Notes under the pieces: model-generated
What the model was told of the DNA's origin: nothing
The model's input: the letters and a program-made list of their open reading frames with translations, nothing else
Database searches by the model: none
Assembly: GCF_008033115.1 (NCBI RefSeq)
Contig: NZ_CP041203.1
Span: 4,216,001 to 4,280,000, forward strand
Length of the DNA: 64,000 nucleotides
From: Cellulomonas sp. Y8
GTDB taxonomy: Bacteria > Actinomycetota > Actinomycetes > Actinomycetales > Cellulomonadaceae
Direction: 5' to 3'
Position numbers and translations under genes: made by a program
Shown here: positions 1 through 8,822 of the stretch, piece by piece
How positions within the stretch are numbered: the first letter of the stretch is position 1
Layout: each line of letters starts with the position of its first letter

Positions 1-1
1 G

Positions 2-1660
2 TGGCTGCTGCACCGCCAGCACACCCAGTTCGTCCGCGCGGGCGTGCGGCTCGACGACGACGCCCAGGCCCGCCTCCGCGAGCTCAACGCCGAGATCACC
101 CGGCTGGAGACCGTGTTCGGCCGGCTGCTGCTCGCCGAGACCAACGACTCCGCGGTGCTCGTCACGGACCCCGCCGAGCTCGCCGGGCTGCCCGACGACG
201 CCCGGGCCGCCGCCGCCGAGGCCGCCGCCCGCCGCGGCCACGAGGGCGCCTGGCTGATCGACCTCATCCTGCCGACCCAGCAGCCCGCGCTGGCGCAGCT
301 GTCCGACCGCGCCCTGCGCGAGCGGCTGCACACCGCGTCGGTGCGCCGGGGCGGCCGCGGGGGCGAGCACGACACCCGCGCCACGCTGCTGGAGCTGGCC
401 CGGCTGCGCGCCGAGCGCGCCCGCCTGCTCGGGTACCCCCACCACGCGGCGTACATCGCCGAGGACGCGACCGCGAAGACCCCCGAGGCCGTCGCCGACA
501 TCCTCGGCCGCCTCGCGCCCGCCGCCGTCGCCAACGCGCGCGCCGAGGCCGCCGACCTGGAGGAGGCGCTGCGCCGCGACGTCCCCGGCGCCACCCTGGA
601 GGCCTGGGACTGGGCGTACTACGCCGAGCAGGTCCGCAAGGAGCGCCGCTCGCTCGACGACTCCTCGCTGCGCCCGTACCTGGAGCTCGACCGCGTGCTG
701 CACGACGGCGTGTTCCGCGCCGCGGGCGAGCTCTACGGGCTGACCTTCACCGAGCGCGCCGACCTGGTCGGGTACCACCCGGACGTCCGGGTCTTCGAGG
801 TGACCGACGCCGACGGCACCGGCCTCGGCCTGTTCCTCGGCGACTACTGGACCCGCGACTCCAAGCGCGGCGGCGCGTGGATGAACAACCTGGTCGACCA
901 GTCGACGCTGCTCGGCGAGGCACCGGTCGTGGTGAACAACCTCAACATCCCGAAGCCGCCGGCCGGCCAGCCGACGCTGCTGACCTGGGACGAGGTCATC
1001 ACCCTGTTCCACGAGTTCGGCCACGCGCTGCACGGCCTGTTCTCCGCGGTCCGGTACCCCTCGCAGTCCGGCACCGACGTGCCGCGCGACTTCGTCGAGT
1101 ACCCGTCGCAGGTCAACGAGATGTGGGCCTGGGAGCCGTCGGTCCTGAGCGCGTACGCCGTGCACCACGTCACCGGCGAGCCGATGCCGCAGGAGTGGGT
1201 GGACACCCTCATCGCCGCGCGCCAGGACGGCGAGGGCTTCGCCACGACCGAGTACCTGGCGGCGGCGCTGCTCGACCAGGCCTGGTACCGGCTCGCGCCC
1301 GAGGACGTCCCGACCGACGTCGCCCAGGTGGAGCCGTTCGAGGCCGCCGCCCTGGAGCGCGCGGGCATCGCGTTCGCACCGGTGCCGCCGCGGTACCGCA
1401 CCACGTACTTCAACCACGTGTTCGGGGGCGGGTACTCCGCCGGGTACTACTCGTACATCTGGTCCGAGGTCCTCGACGCCGACACGGTCACCTGGTTCGA
1501 GGAGAACGGCGGCCTGCGGCGCGCCAACGGCGACACCTTCCGGGCGAAGCTGCTCTCGCGCGGCGGCTCGGTCGACCCGATGCAGGCGTTCCGCGACCTG
1601 CGCGGCCGCGACCCGGAGATCGCCCCGCTGCTCGCCCGCCGCGGCCTGACCTCGGCCTGA
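2..1660 (+). CDS. M3 family zinc metallopeptidase (oligopeptidase A / dipeptidyl carboxypeptidase type), 5' end outside window
   Basis: Cytosolic zinc endopeptidase or dipeptidyl carboxypeptidase that degrades short peptides. The reading frame is already open at base 2, so the start lies upstream; 552 residues are visible against about 680 usual for the family. The zinc motif HEFGH is encoded at 1010-1024, and the downstream DFVEYPSQ segment supplies the third zinc ligand (Glu), as in M3 enzymes. The C-terminal FGGGYSAGYYSY region is also family-typical. The next gene starts 86 bases downstream behind its own -10 box, so this gene probably ends its transcription unit. The family is clear; whether it is OpdA-like or Dcp-like cannot be told here. 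Confidence 0.93.
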   Translation, partial: WLLHRQHTQFVRAGVRLDDDAQARLRELNAEITRLETVFGRLLLAETNDSAVLVTDPAELAGLPDDARAAAAEAAARRGHEGAWLIDLILPTQQPALAQLSDRALRERLHTASVRRGGRGGEHDTRATLLELARLRAERARLLGYPHHAAYIAEDATAKTPEAVADILGRLAPAAVANARAEAADLEEALRRDVPGATLEAWDWAYYAEQVRKERRSLDDSSLRPYLELDRVLHDGVFRAAGELYGLTFTERADLVGYHPDVRVFEVTDADGTGLGLFLGDYWTRDSKRGGAWMNNLVDQSTLLGEAPVVVNNLNIPKPPAGQPTLLTWDEVITLFHEFGHALHGLFSAVRYPSQSGTDVPRDFVEYPSQVNEMWAWEPSVLSAYAVHHVTGEPMPQEWVDTLIAARQDGEGFATTEYLAAALLDQAWYRLAPEDVPTDVAQVEPFEAAALERAGIAFAPVPPRYRTTYFNHVFGGGYSAGYYSYIWSEVLDADTVTWFEENGGLRRANGDTFRAKLLSRGGSVDPMQAFRDLRGRDPEIAPLLARRGLTSA

Positions 1661-1734
1661 CCTCGGCCGGAGCGCCCCGCCGGGGCCGGGGGTCCGCCTG
1701 TGGACCCCCGGCCTCGGCGCGCCGGTGCGGCCGG

Positions 1735-1746
1735 TAGCGTGGGGGC
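1735..1746 (+). promoter_or_regulatory. Leaderless-type promoter, -10 TAGCGT, for the M20 hydrolase
   Basis: TAGCGT ends six bases before the ATG at 1747, so transcription should begin at or next to the start codon. It supports this start choice. Confidence 0.5.
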
Positions 1747-3096
1747 ATGAGCGACGCACCCGCCACCCCGTCCGCCGGCCAGCACGACACCTCGGCGGCC
1801 GAGGGCGAGGTCGTGCGGATCGCGCAGGAGCTCATCCGGTTCGACACGTCGAACTACGGCGACGGCTCCGGCCCCGGCGAGCGCTCCGCCGCCGAGCACG
1901 TGATGACCCTGCTGCACGAGGTCGGCCTCGATCCCGAGCTGATCGAGTCCGCCCCGGGCCGCGCGAACGTCGTCGTGCGCCTGGCGGGGGAGGACAGCAG
2001 CCGCCCGGCGCTGGTGCTGCACGGGCACACCGACGTCGTCCCCGCCGAGGCGAAGGACTGGAAGGTCGACCCGTTCGCCGGCGAGGAGTTCGACGGCATG
2101 GTCTGGGGCCGCGGCGCCGTGGACATGAAGGGCATGGACGCGATGATCCTGGCGGTCGTCCGCCAGATGGTCCGCGAGGGGCGCCGGCCCGCCCGGGACG
2201 TCGTCGTGGCCATGTTCGCCGACGAGGAGGCCGGCGGGAGGTTCGGCGCCCGGCACCTCGTCGACCACCGCCCCGACCTGTTCGAGGGTGCCACCGAGGC
2301 CGTCTCCGAGGTCGGCGGGTTCTCCGTCGACGTGCAGGGCCGCCGCGCCTACCTGCTGCAGACCGCCGAGAAGGGCATCGCCTGGCTCCGGCTGGTCGCG
2401 GACGGGACCGCGGGCCACGGCTCGGCGGTCAACCCCGACAACGCGGTGACCGAGCTGGCCGGCGCGATCGCCCGCATCGGCGCGTACCAGTGGGACACCC
2501 GGCTCACGCCGACGGTGCTCGCGCTGCTGGAGGGCGTCGCCGACCTCACCGGCCTGCCGCTCGACGTCGACGACCCGCTGGCGATCGACCGGCTGATCGG
2601 CGCGCTCGGCCCGGCGCGGCGGTTCGTCGGGTCGTCGATCCGCACGCTCGCCAACCCGACGCAGCTGCACGCCGGGTACAAGACGAACGTCATCCCGGGC
2701 CGTGCGACCGCGACCGTCGACGTCCGGCCGCTGCCCGGCGACCACGAGGACGTGCTCGCGAAGGTCCGCGAGCTCGCGGGCCCGCACGTCCGGGTCGAGC
2801 CCGAGCACTTCGACATCGGCCTGGAGGTGCCCGCGACCGGCGCGCTCGTCGACACGATGACCGACGTGCTGCGCGCCCAGGACCCCGAGGCCGTCGTGCT
2901 GCCGTACATGCTGTCGGCGGGCACGGACAACAAGTCGCTCGCCCGCCTCGGCATCGAGGGATACGGCTTCGCGCCGCTGCGGCTGCCGGCCGACCTCGAC
3001 TTCACGGCGCTGTTCCACGGCGTCGACGAGCGGGTGCCCGCGGACTCCCTGCGGTTCGGCGCCCGCGTGCTGGACGGGCTGCTGCGCGAGGCGTGA
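1747..3096 (+). CDS. M20/M25/M40 family metallo-hydrolase (peptidase or deacylase)
   Basis: Dinuclear-zinc hydrolase of the ArgE/DapE/CPG2 superfamily, 449 residues, cytosolic. Visible metal-site motifs are HGHTDVVP (about residues 95-102), RGAVDMKG (about 120-127), FADEEAGG (about 157-164) and the C-terminal FHGVDERV, in the usual order of catalytic and lid domains. The substrate may be a dipeptide or N-acyl amino acid; the sequence does not decide. It converges on the DUF5703 gene with a hairpin between them. The ATG at 1747 has a -10 box six bases upstream. Confidence 0.93.
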   Translation: MSDAPATPSAGQHDTSAAEGEVVRIAQELIRFDTSNYGDGSGPGERSAAEHVMTLLHEVGLDPELIESAPGRANVVVRLAGEDSSRPALVLHGHTDVVPAEAKDWKVDPFAGEEFDGMVWGRGAVDMKGMDAMILAVVRQMVREGRRPARDVVVAMFADEEAGGRFGARHLVDHRPDLFEGATEAVSEVGGFSVDVQGRRAYLLQTAEKGIAWLRLVADGTAGHGSAVNPDNAVTELAGAIARIGAYQWDTRLTPTVLALLEGVADLTGLPLDVDDPLAIDRLIGALGPARRFVGSSIRTLANPTQLHAGYKTNVIPGRATATVDVRPLPGDHEDVLAKVRELAGPHVRVEPEHFDIGLEVPATGALVDTMTDVLRAQDPEAVVLPYMLSAGTDNKSLARLGIEGYGFAPLRLPADLDFTALFHGVDERVPADSLRFGARVLDGLLREA

Positions 3097-3111
3097 GCGG
3101 GACCCGACCGC

Positions 3112-3136
3112 ACGGCGGGCGCGTCCGCCCTGCCGT
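3112..3136. terminator. Hairpin between convergent genes (bidirectional terminator candidate)
   Basis: Inverted repeat ACGGCGGGCG / CGCCC(T)GCCGT with one bulged base, in the 43 bases between two convergent genes. No long U tract, which is common in high-GC actinobacteria. Confidence 0.45.
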
Positions 3137-3139
3137 CGG

Positions 3140-3385
3140 TCAGTCGCCCAGCGCGCCGAGCGTGGAGCGGACCCGGATGATCCGGCGCCGCAGCCACACC
3201 TTCCGCTCGCCGCCCGCGTACAGGAGGGTCCGGGCCAGCTCCCACCGGCCGTACTCCGCCTGCTCCGTGAGCAGCCGGCGGGCGTCGCCGCGGCTGGTCG
3301 TCCGGGGGATCGTGAGGACGCGGTACTCGTACTGCCGCGCCTGCTCCGGGCCGCCCGGGCGTCCCGAGCGCGTCGTGCCTGCCAT
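3140..3385 (-). CDS. DUF5703 family small protein
   Basis: Protein of 81 residues. The core YEYRVLTIPRTTSRGDARRLL followed by EYGRWELARTLLY and a basic KVWLRRRIIR tail matches the actinobacterial DUF5703 family, whose function is unknown. The ATG at 3385 gives the usual family length; a longer frame upstream reads into non-conserved sequence. It is convergent with the M20 gene and divergent from the acidic-protein gene. Confidence 0.8.
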   Translation of the reverse strand: MAGTTRSGRPGGPEQARQYEYRVLTIPRTTSRGDARRLLTEQAEYGRWELARTLLYAGGERKVWLRRRIIRVRSTLGALGD

Positions 3386-3436
3386 GCCCACCGCCTTGTC
3401 GATCGGGTCGTGGTGCCATTGTGCCTGGTGCGGCGC

Positions 3437-3448
3437 TACGGTCATCGC
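3437..3448 (+). promoter_or_regulatory. Leaderless-type promoter, -10 TACGGT
   Basis: TACGGT ends six bases before the ATG at 3449. This favours 3449 over an upstream in-frame start. Confidence 0.45.
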
Positions 3449-3769
3449 ATGGCTATCGACCCGCGCGCGGCACTGGACCGCCTCATCGCTGCTCTCGAGG
3501 CGCACTACACCGCCGTGTCGACCCGGCGGGGCGAGGACGACCCCGCGGTCGATGACGCGTACGACGTGCTCGCGGACGCGTTCGAGGTCTACGACGACGC
3601 GCTCGGGACCGTGCACGGGGAGGCCACGCCGTTCTACCTCGCGGAGGAGGACGACGAGGACGACGAGCACGAGGACGACGACGAGCAGGACGACGAGTAC
3701 GACGCGGACGACCTGCCCGAGGAGTCGTACGAGGACGACGACGAGGACGACGGCGCGCTGAGCCGCTGA
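3449..3769 (+). CDS. Hypothetical highly acidic protein
   Basis: Protein of 106 residues with no assignable function. The first 70 residues look folded and helical (RAALDRLIAALEAHYTAVSTRRGEDDPAVDDAYDVL split over two helices), and from about residue 72 nearly every residue is Asp or Glu, with a few Tyr, His and Ser. Such tails are typical of DNA-mimic, chaperone-like or cation-binding proteins, but nothing more specific is visible. Proteins of this shape have been labelled primosomal protein in related genomes; I do not see support for that here. Confidence 0.7.
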   Translation: MAIDPRAALDRLIAALEAHYTAVSTRRGEDDPAVDDAYDVLADAFEVYDDALGTVHGEATPFYLAEEDDEDDEHEDDDEQDDEYDADDLPEESYEDDDEDDGALSR

Positions 3770-3814
3770 CGTCGCGCGCCCCCGTCGTGCCGCGTCCGGG
3801 CGCGCGGCGGCCGG

Positions 3815-4777
3815 TCAGCGGCGCTCGGGGTACCCGGTCGCGGGCGCGCTGACCTCGTCGAGCGCCCGCAGGATCTCCGGCGGCAGCTCCACGTCCTCCG
3901 CCGCGAGCGACGCGCGGAGCTGGGCGGGCGTCCGCGCGCCCACGACCGCCGAGGCGACCTGCGCGCGCACCCGCAGCCAGGCGAGCGCGACCTCCAGCGG
4001 CGCACGGCCCAGCCCGTCCGCGGCGATCACCACCGCCTCGACCACCGCCGCCGCCACCGACCCGAGGTACGGCTCGACGAAGCCGGCGAGGTGCGGGGAC
4101 GCCGCCCGGGAGTCGGCGGGCACCGTGCGCCGGTACTTCCCGGTCAGCACGCCGCGGCCGAGCGGCGACCAGGCGAGCACGCCGACGCCGAGGTCGGCCG
4201 CCGCGGGGAGCACCTCCCGCTCGATCCCGCGCTGCAGCAGCGAGTACTCCGCCTCGACCGCCGCCAGGCCGGGGTCGTCGCCGAGGAGCGTGGCGGCGCG
4301 GGCCACCTGCCAGCCGGCGTGGTTCGACAGCCCGACGTAGCGGGCGCGCCCGGACTCGACCGCCCGGCGCAGCGCTCACCGTCTCGGTCAGCGGCGTGCG
4401 CGGGTCGGGCGTCTGCACCAGGAACAGGTCGACGTGGTCGGTGCCGAGCCGGCGCAGCGAGGCGTCCAGGCCGTCGAGCAGCGCGCCGCGGGACGCGTCG
4501 ACCACCCCGCCCTGCGGCGTGCGCCGGACGCCCGCCTTGGTGCAGAGCACGACCTCGTCGCGGGGGACCACGCGCCCGAGCAGCGACCCGAGCAGCTCCT
4601 CGGCGCCGCCGTCGGCGTACGAGGCGCGGAGGTGTCGACGAGCGTCCCGCCTGCGTCGGCGAAGTCGCGCAGCTGCTCGGCGGCGTCGTGCTCGTCGGTG
4701 TCCCTGCTCCAGGTCAGCGTCCCGAGTCCGAGGTGCGAGACCCGCAGGCCGGTCCGTCCGAGCTGGCGCTGTTCCAT
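3815..4777 (-). pseudogene. Aldo/keto reductase with two frameshifts
   Basis: NADPH-dependent aldo/keto reductase fold. From the ATG at 4777 the N-terminus (MEQRQLGRTGLRVSHLGLG) is typical. The frame then breaks near 4630 (after GGTLVDTSA; the next frame continues SYADGGAEELLG) and again near 4374 (after TPLTETVS; the original frame resumes at LRRAVESGRARYVGLSNHAG). The shifts fit loss of one base and loss of one GC dinucleotide, a net of three, so the repaired protein would be 321 residues. The position usually held by the catalytic His in the DLFLVQTPD strand is Gln, so activity is uncertain even if repaired. It is either a decaying gene or an assembly error. Confidence 0.85.
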
Positions 4778-4789
4778 GCCGTGAGGGTA
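4778..4789 (-). promoter_or_regulatory. Leaderless-type promoter, -10 TACCCT (minus strand)
   Basis: On the minus strand TACCCT ends six bases before the ATG at 4777 of the aldo/keto reductase gene. Confidence 0.4.
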
Positions 4790-4831
4790 TCCGTGCCGCC
4801 GGGTCGTCCGGGCACGGGGGTGACCAGCGGC

Positions 4832-4893
4832 TATCGTGGCGCCTCGTGGCAGCGCACCCGAGCACCCCGTCCCGGATCGGCACCGGCGCATGA
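4832..4893 (+). promoter_or_regulatory. Promoter and 15-codon leader ORF ahead of uppP
   Basis: TATCGT (4832-4837) lies eight bases before a GTG at 4846 that opens a 15-codon frame ([15 protein letters not shown]) whose TGA overlaps the uppP ATG as ATGA. uppP has no obvious ribosome-binding site, so it may be translated by coupling to this leader. Inference from geometry only. Confidence 0.35.
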
Positions 4894-5771
4894 GCGTCTG
4901 GGAGGCGATCGTCCTCGGACTCGTCCAGGGCCTCACCGAGTTCCTGCCCGTGTCGTCGAGCGCGCACCTGCGGATCGTGGGCGAGCTGATCGGCTCGGGC
5001 GACCCGGGCGCGGCGTTCACGGCGATCACGCAGATCGGGACGGAGACCGCCGTCCTGCTGTACTTCCGGCGGGACATCGCCCGGATCTGCGTGCACTGGT
5101 GGCGCGCGGTGCGCGGCGACCTCGGCACCGACTGGCGGTCCCGGGCGGGCGCACCCGTCGGCGGCACCCCGGACCGCGACGCGCAGATGGCCTGGTTCAT
5201 CGCGCTCGGCTCCGTGCCGATCGTCGTGCTGGGCCTGCTGTTCCAGGACGCGATCGAGGCGCCGTTCCGCAACCTGTGGCTGATCGTGCTGACGCTGACC
5301 GTCTTCGCGCTGATCCTGGACTGGGCCGACCGGCGGTCGAGCAGCCGCCGGGAGCTGACCGACCTGACCCCGCGGCACGCGCTGTACTTCGGGCTCGCGC
5401 AGGCGATGGCGCTCGTCCCGGGCGTGTCCCGCTCGGGCGGCACGATCACCGCCGGCCGCCTGATGGGCTACAGCCGGACGGCGGCCGCCCGGTACTCGTT
5501 CCTGCTCGCCATCCCCGCCGTCCTGGGGTCGGGGCTCTACCAGCTCGGCAAGAGCGTCGGGACCTTCGGCGAGGCCGGCACCCCCGGGGTCCTGCCGACC
5601 CTGATCGCGACGGTGATCGCGTTCGTCGTGGGCTACGTCGTGATCATCGGGTTCCTGAAGATCGTGTCGACGTACTCGTACCGGCCGTTCGTGATCTACC
5701 GGATCGGGCTCGCGGTGGTCGTGTCGCTGCTGCTGCTGACCGGGGTCCTGGACCCGCTCGCCGGGGCCTGA
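4890..5771 (+). CDS. uppP: Undecaprenyl-diphosphatase UppP (BacA family)
   Basis: Integral membrane phosphatase that recycles undecaprenyl diphosphate to the monophosphate carrier used for peptidoglycan and wall polymers. Length 293 residues is normal. The two family motifs are visible: [14 protein letters not shown] near residues 14-27 and [20 protein letters not shown] in the second half, plus several hydrophobic spans. The ATG at 4890 starts exactly where the family begins ([14 protein letters not shown]). It converges on corA with 16 bases between the stops. Confidence 0.95.
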   Translation: MSVWEAIVLGLVQGLTEFLPVSSSAHLRIVGELIGSGDPGAAFTAITQIGTETAVLLYFRRDIARICVHWWRAVRGDLGTDWRSRAGAPVGGTPDRDAQMAWFIALGSVPIVVLGLLFQDAIEAPFRNLWLIVLTLTVFALILDWADRRSSSRRELTDLTPRHALYFGLAQAMALVPGVSRSGGTITAGRLMGYSRTAAARYSFLLAIPAVLGSGLYQLGKSVGTFGEAGTPGVLPTLIATVIAFVVGYVVIIGFLKIVSTYSYRPFVIYRIGLAVVVSLLLLTGVLDPLAGA

Positions 5772-5787
5772 GGGCGGACGGCGGGCG

Positions 5788-6777
5788 CTACAGCCAGCCG
5801 GACCGCTTGAACAGCCGGAACAGCAGGCCGGCGGCCGCGCCCATGAGCACGATCGACGCGGGGTACCCGACGAGCCAGTGCAGCTCGGGCATGTGGTCGA
5901 AGTTCATGCCGTACACCCCGGCGATGAGCGTCGGCACCGCGATGATCGCCGCCCACGCGGAGATCTTCCGCATGTCCTCGTTCTGCCGCACCGACACCCG
6001 GGACAGGTGCACGGACAGCATGTCGCCCAGCAGCGCGTCGTGGGCGTCGAGGTGCCGGTCGACCTTCGTCAGCACGGTGTCCAGGCGGCGCAGCCAGCGC
6101 ATGGTGCGCGTCTCGCGCTGCGCGTCCTCCTGCTCCGCGACCAGGTCCGGGAACGCCGACAGCAGGGGCACCAGCGCGCGGCGCGCCTCACCGATCTCGC
6201 GCTTGAGGTCGTAGACCACCTCGGCCGGGTCGTCGGCCTGCGGGCTGAACACCAGCTGCTCGACGTCGGCGACCGCCTCGCCGATGCCCATCTCGACGTC
6301 GCCGGCCCGCCGGACCAGCGCCATGAGCACCGCGGCGAACACGTGGCTCTCGCGGTCCTGCGGCAGGTGGTCGCCCTCCGCCAGGTGCTCCCGGACCTCG
6401 TCGAGCAGGCCGCCCGGACCCTCCTCGGCGGTGATGGTCACGCCCTCGACCTCGAGCGACGCCCAGACGCCGGTCGTGACGTCCCGGGTGCGCCCGTCGT
6501 AGGCCAGCGTCGGGCTCACCAGGTACCGGCCGCCGCCCGGGAGCCGGCGGAGCTGCGGGCGCCGGGGATCGCCCGGCGCGGCGGGCCCGTGGTCCGCGAC
6601 CGCACGGTGCACCACCGACTCCGGCACGCCGGCCTGCCGCGCCGCGTCGGCCAGCAGGTCCAGCGAGTCGACGTGCACCCACGCGACCGGCGGCTCGGGC
6701 GCCGCCAGCAGGGCCAGCAGCCCGTCGGGGTCCGTCTCGGCCCAGCCGTCGCCCTGGTGCACCCACGCTCTCTCCAC
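5788..6777 (-). CDS. corA: Magnesium/cobalt transporter CorA family protein
   Basis: Homopentameric divalent-cation channel of the CorA/2-TM-GxN family, 329 residues. A long soluble N-terminal domain ends in two transmembrane segments, and the signature [11 protein letters not shown] is about 40 residues from the C-terminus, with a basic tail (FKRSGWL). The GTG start ([12 protein letters not shown]) is chosen because a GACAAT box ends six bases upstream and the longer frame before it is non-conserved. Mg2+ import is the likely role; the selectivity is not determined by sequence alone. Confidence 0.92.
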   Translation of the reverse strand: MERAWVHQGDGWAETDPDGLLALLAAPEPPVAWVHVDSLDLLADAARQAGVPESVVHRAVADHGPAAPGDPRRPQLRRLPGGGRYLVSPTLAYDGRTRDVTTGVWASLEVEGVTITAEEGPGGLLDEVREHLAEGDHLPQDRESHVFAAVLMALVRRAGDVEMGIGEAVADVEQLVFSPQADDPAEVVYDLKREIGEARRALVPLLSAFPDLVAEQEDAQRETRTMRWLRRLDTVLTKVDRHLDAHDALLGDMLSVHLSRVSVRQNEDMRKISAWAAIIAVPTLIAGVYGMNFDHMPELHWLVGYPASIVLMGAAAGLLFRLFKRSGWL

Positions 6778-6789
6778 GCGGGCATTGTC
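6778..6789 (-). promoter_or_regulatory. Leaderless-type promoter, -10 GACAAT (minus strand), for corA
   Basis: GACAAT on the minus strand ends six bases before the GTG at 6777. Confidence 0.35.
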
Positions 6790-6912
6790 CCGGGGGCGCG
6801 CGCGGGCCGGGCGTCCGACGCGCCGCCGCACCGCTCGCGCGACCCGGACGGGGGAGCGGTGGCGTCCGTCACCCCGGCCCGGACGCGGGGCGCCCGCCCC
6901 CGCGGCGGCCGG

Positions 6913-6925
6913 TACGCTCGACGCC
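6913..6925 (+). promoter_or_regulatory. Leaderless-type promoter, -10 TACGCT, for mshC
   Basis: TACGCT ends seven bases before the GTG at 6926 and decides that start. Confidence 0.5.
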
Positions 6926-8188
6926 GTGCTCACCTGGCCCGCCCCGCAGATCCCGCAGCTCCCCGGCCAGGGGGGTCCGGTGCGCGTCCGCGACACCTCG
7001 ACCGGCGAGCTCGTCGTGGCGGCGCCTGGTCCGGACGCGACCGTCTACGTCTGCGGCATCACCCCGTACGACGCCACCCACATGGGCCACGCCGCCACCT
7101 ACGTCGCGTTCGACCTGCTGGTCCGCGGTTGGCTCGACGAGGGCAAGCGCGTCCGGTACGCGTCGAACGTCACCGACGTCGACGACCCGCTGCTCGAGCG
7201 AGCCGAGGCCACCGGCGTCGACTGGCGCGAGCTCGCGGCCGACCAGACCGCGCTCTACCTCGAGGACATGACCGCCCTGGGCGTCGTGCCGCCGGACGTG
7301 TACACCGGCGCCGTCGAGTCCGTCCCGGACGTGGTCGAGGCCGTCGAGGCGATGCTGGCAGCCGGGACCGCCTACGTGATCGGCACGCCCGACGCGCACG
7401 GCCAGGGTGCCGGCGACGTGTACGCGGACCTGTCCGCGGACCCGGCGTTCGGGCAGGTCACCCGTCTCGACCGCACCGAGATGCTCGCGCTGTTCGGCGA
7501 GCGCGGCGGCGACCCCGCCCGACCCGGCAAGCGCGACGCCCTCGACCCGCTGCTCTGGCGGTCCGCGCGTCCGGGCGAGCCGTCGTGGGACGGCAACGCG
7601 CTCGGCTCGGGCCGCCCCGGCTGGCACATCGAGTGCGCCGTGATCGCCCGCGACGGGATCGGGCTGCCCTTCGACGTCCAGGGCGGCGGCTCCGACCTGC
7701 GGTTCCCGCACCACGAGATGAGCACCTCGCACGCCCGGCTGCTCGACGCCGGCGAGGGCGCGCGCACCCACGTGCACACCGGCATGGTCGGGCTGCACGG
7801 GCAGAAGATGAGCAAGTCGCTGGGCAACCTCGTCCTGGTGTCGCAGCTGCGCGCCGAGGGCGTCGACGCGATGGCCGTCCGGCTCGCCATCCTCGACCAC
7901 CACTACGCGGCCGACTGGGAGTGGACCGACGAGGTCCTGCACGCCGCCCAGGCCCGGCTCGACCGGTGGCGCTCGGCCGTGTCCGGCAACGGCGGGCCCG
8001 CGTCCGCCACCCTGCTGGCCGAGGTGCGCGCCGCCCTGGCCGACGACCTCGACGCCCCCCGCGCCCTGCGCGCCGTGGACGCCTGGGCCGATGCCTCGCT
8101 GGCCGGGGGCCCGGCGGCCGAGGCCGAGGAGGGCGCGCCGGGGATCGTGGCCCGCGCCGTCAACGCGCTGCTGGGCGTGCGGCTCTAG
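6926..8188 (+). CDS. mshC: Cysteine:1D-myo-inositol 2-amino-2-deoxy-alpha-D-glucopyranoside ligase MshC (mycothiol synthesis)
   Basis: ATP-dependent ligase joining L-cysteine to GlcN-Ins, the penultimate step of mycothiol synthesis. 420 residues, class I tRNA-synthetase fold related to CysS. Visible are the zinc/ATP region [18 protein letters not shown] (HIGH-type THMGH), the zinc-binding [12 protein letters not shown] and [11 protein letters not shown] segments, and the KMSKS loop ([10 protein letters not shown]). The combination of [12 protein letters not shown] and the short C-terminal domain separates MshC from CysS. The cell therefore uses mycothiol as its low-molecular-weight thiol. Confidence 0.96.
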   Translation: MLTWPAPQIPQLPGQGGPVRVRDTSTGELVVAAPGPDATVYVCGITPYDATHMGHAATYVAFDLLVRGWLDEGKRVRYASNVTDVDDPLLERAEATGVDWRELAADQTALYLEDMTALGVVPPDVYTGAVESVPDVVEAVEAMLAAGTAYVIGTPDAHGQGAGDVYADLSADPAFGQVTRLDRTEMLALFGERGGDPARPGKRDALDPLLWRSARPGEPSWDGNALGSGRPGWHIECAVIARDGIGLPFDVQGGGSDLRFPHHEMSTSHARLLDAGEGARTHVHTGMVGLHGQKMSKSLGNLVLVSQLRAEGVDAMAVRLAILDHHYAADWEWTDEVLHAAQARLDRWRSAVSGNGGPASATLLAEVRAALADDLDAPRALRAVDAWADASLAGGPAAEAEEGAPGIVARAVNALLGVRL

Positions 8189-8248
8189 CGGCGGGCCGCG
8201 GGGTGCCGGACCGCGCCGGGTCGGCGCCCAGCCGGCAACCGCGGCACG

Positions 8249-8263
8249 CGCCCCGCCGGGGCG
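8249..8263. terminator. Short GC hairpin between convergent mshC and lipoprotein genes
   Basis: CGCCCC-GCC-GGGGCG stem directly at the 3' end of the minus-strand lipoprotein gene. Weak; six base pairs only. Confidence 0.3.
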
Positions 8264-8746
8264 TCACCCGCCCGTGAACACCCGCAGCGACAGCGGGGCG
8301 CCGGCGTCCTCGCACGCGGTGGCGAGCTCGGCCTCGGCCTGCGCCCACGCCGGGGAGCCCACGCCGGTCGACTCCGCGGCCGTCCCGGTCGGCACCTCCG
8401 GCACCGCCTCCTGCAGCGCGGCGACCGCCGACCGGACCGCGCCGTCCCCGTCGGAGGGCAGGCGGTCGAGCACGCGCGTCGCCAGCTCGTACCAGCCGCG
8501 CTGCTCCTGCGCCGCCATCCGCCCCTCGGCCAGGCCGAGGTCGGCGTTCTCGACGATGGTGAGCACGTCGCCGTAGGCCGCGCACGTGGCGGCGTCGTCC
8601 GCCGCGGATGCGGCAGCCGCCGAGGCCGCCGCGGTCGGGTCCCCGGCGGGCCCCGCAGCCGGGTCCGCTCCGCCTGCGCCGCAGGCACCCAGGGACGCCG
8701 TCGCCAGCACCGTCGCCGTCAGCACCGTCCACCGTGTCGTCCGCAC
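8264..8746 (-). CDS. Hypothetical lipoprotein
   Basis: Protein of 160 residues with a lipoprotein signal: basic start (VRTTRW), hydrophobic stretch and lipobox LGAC with the lipidated Cys at residue 22, then an Ala/Asp/Pro-rich linker to about residue 50. The mature domain is mostly helical with two cysteines (AATCAAYGDVL and LATACEDAGAP) that could form a disulfide. No family recognised. The GTG start has a TAGCAT box six bases upstream. Confidence 0.8.
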   Translation of the reverse strand: MRTTRWTVLTATVLATASLGACGAGGADPAAGPAGDPTAAASAAAASAADDAATCAAYGDVLTIVENADLGLAEGRMAAQEQRGWYELATRVLDRLPSDGDGAVRSAVAALQEAVPEVPTGTAAESTGVGSPAWAQAEAELATACEDAGAPLSLRVFTGG

Positions 8747-8758
8747 CCGCGGATGCTA
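8747..8758 (-). promoter_or_regulatory. Leaderless-type promoter, -10 TAGCAT (minus strand)
   Basis: TAGCAT ends six bases before the GTG at 8746 of the lipoprotein gene. Confidence 0.45.
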
Positions 8759-8822
8759 CCGAGGTGCCGCTCCCCACGGAGGGCGATCCGGCCGGGGATC
8801 CGCCGACGCCCGACCGCCGCGG

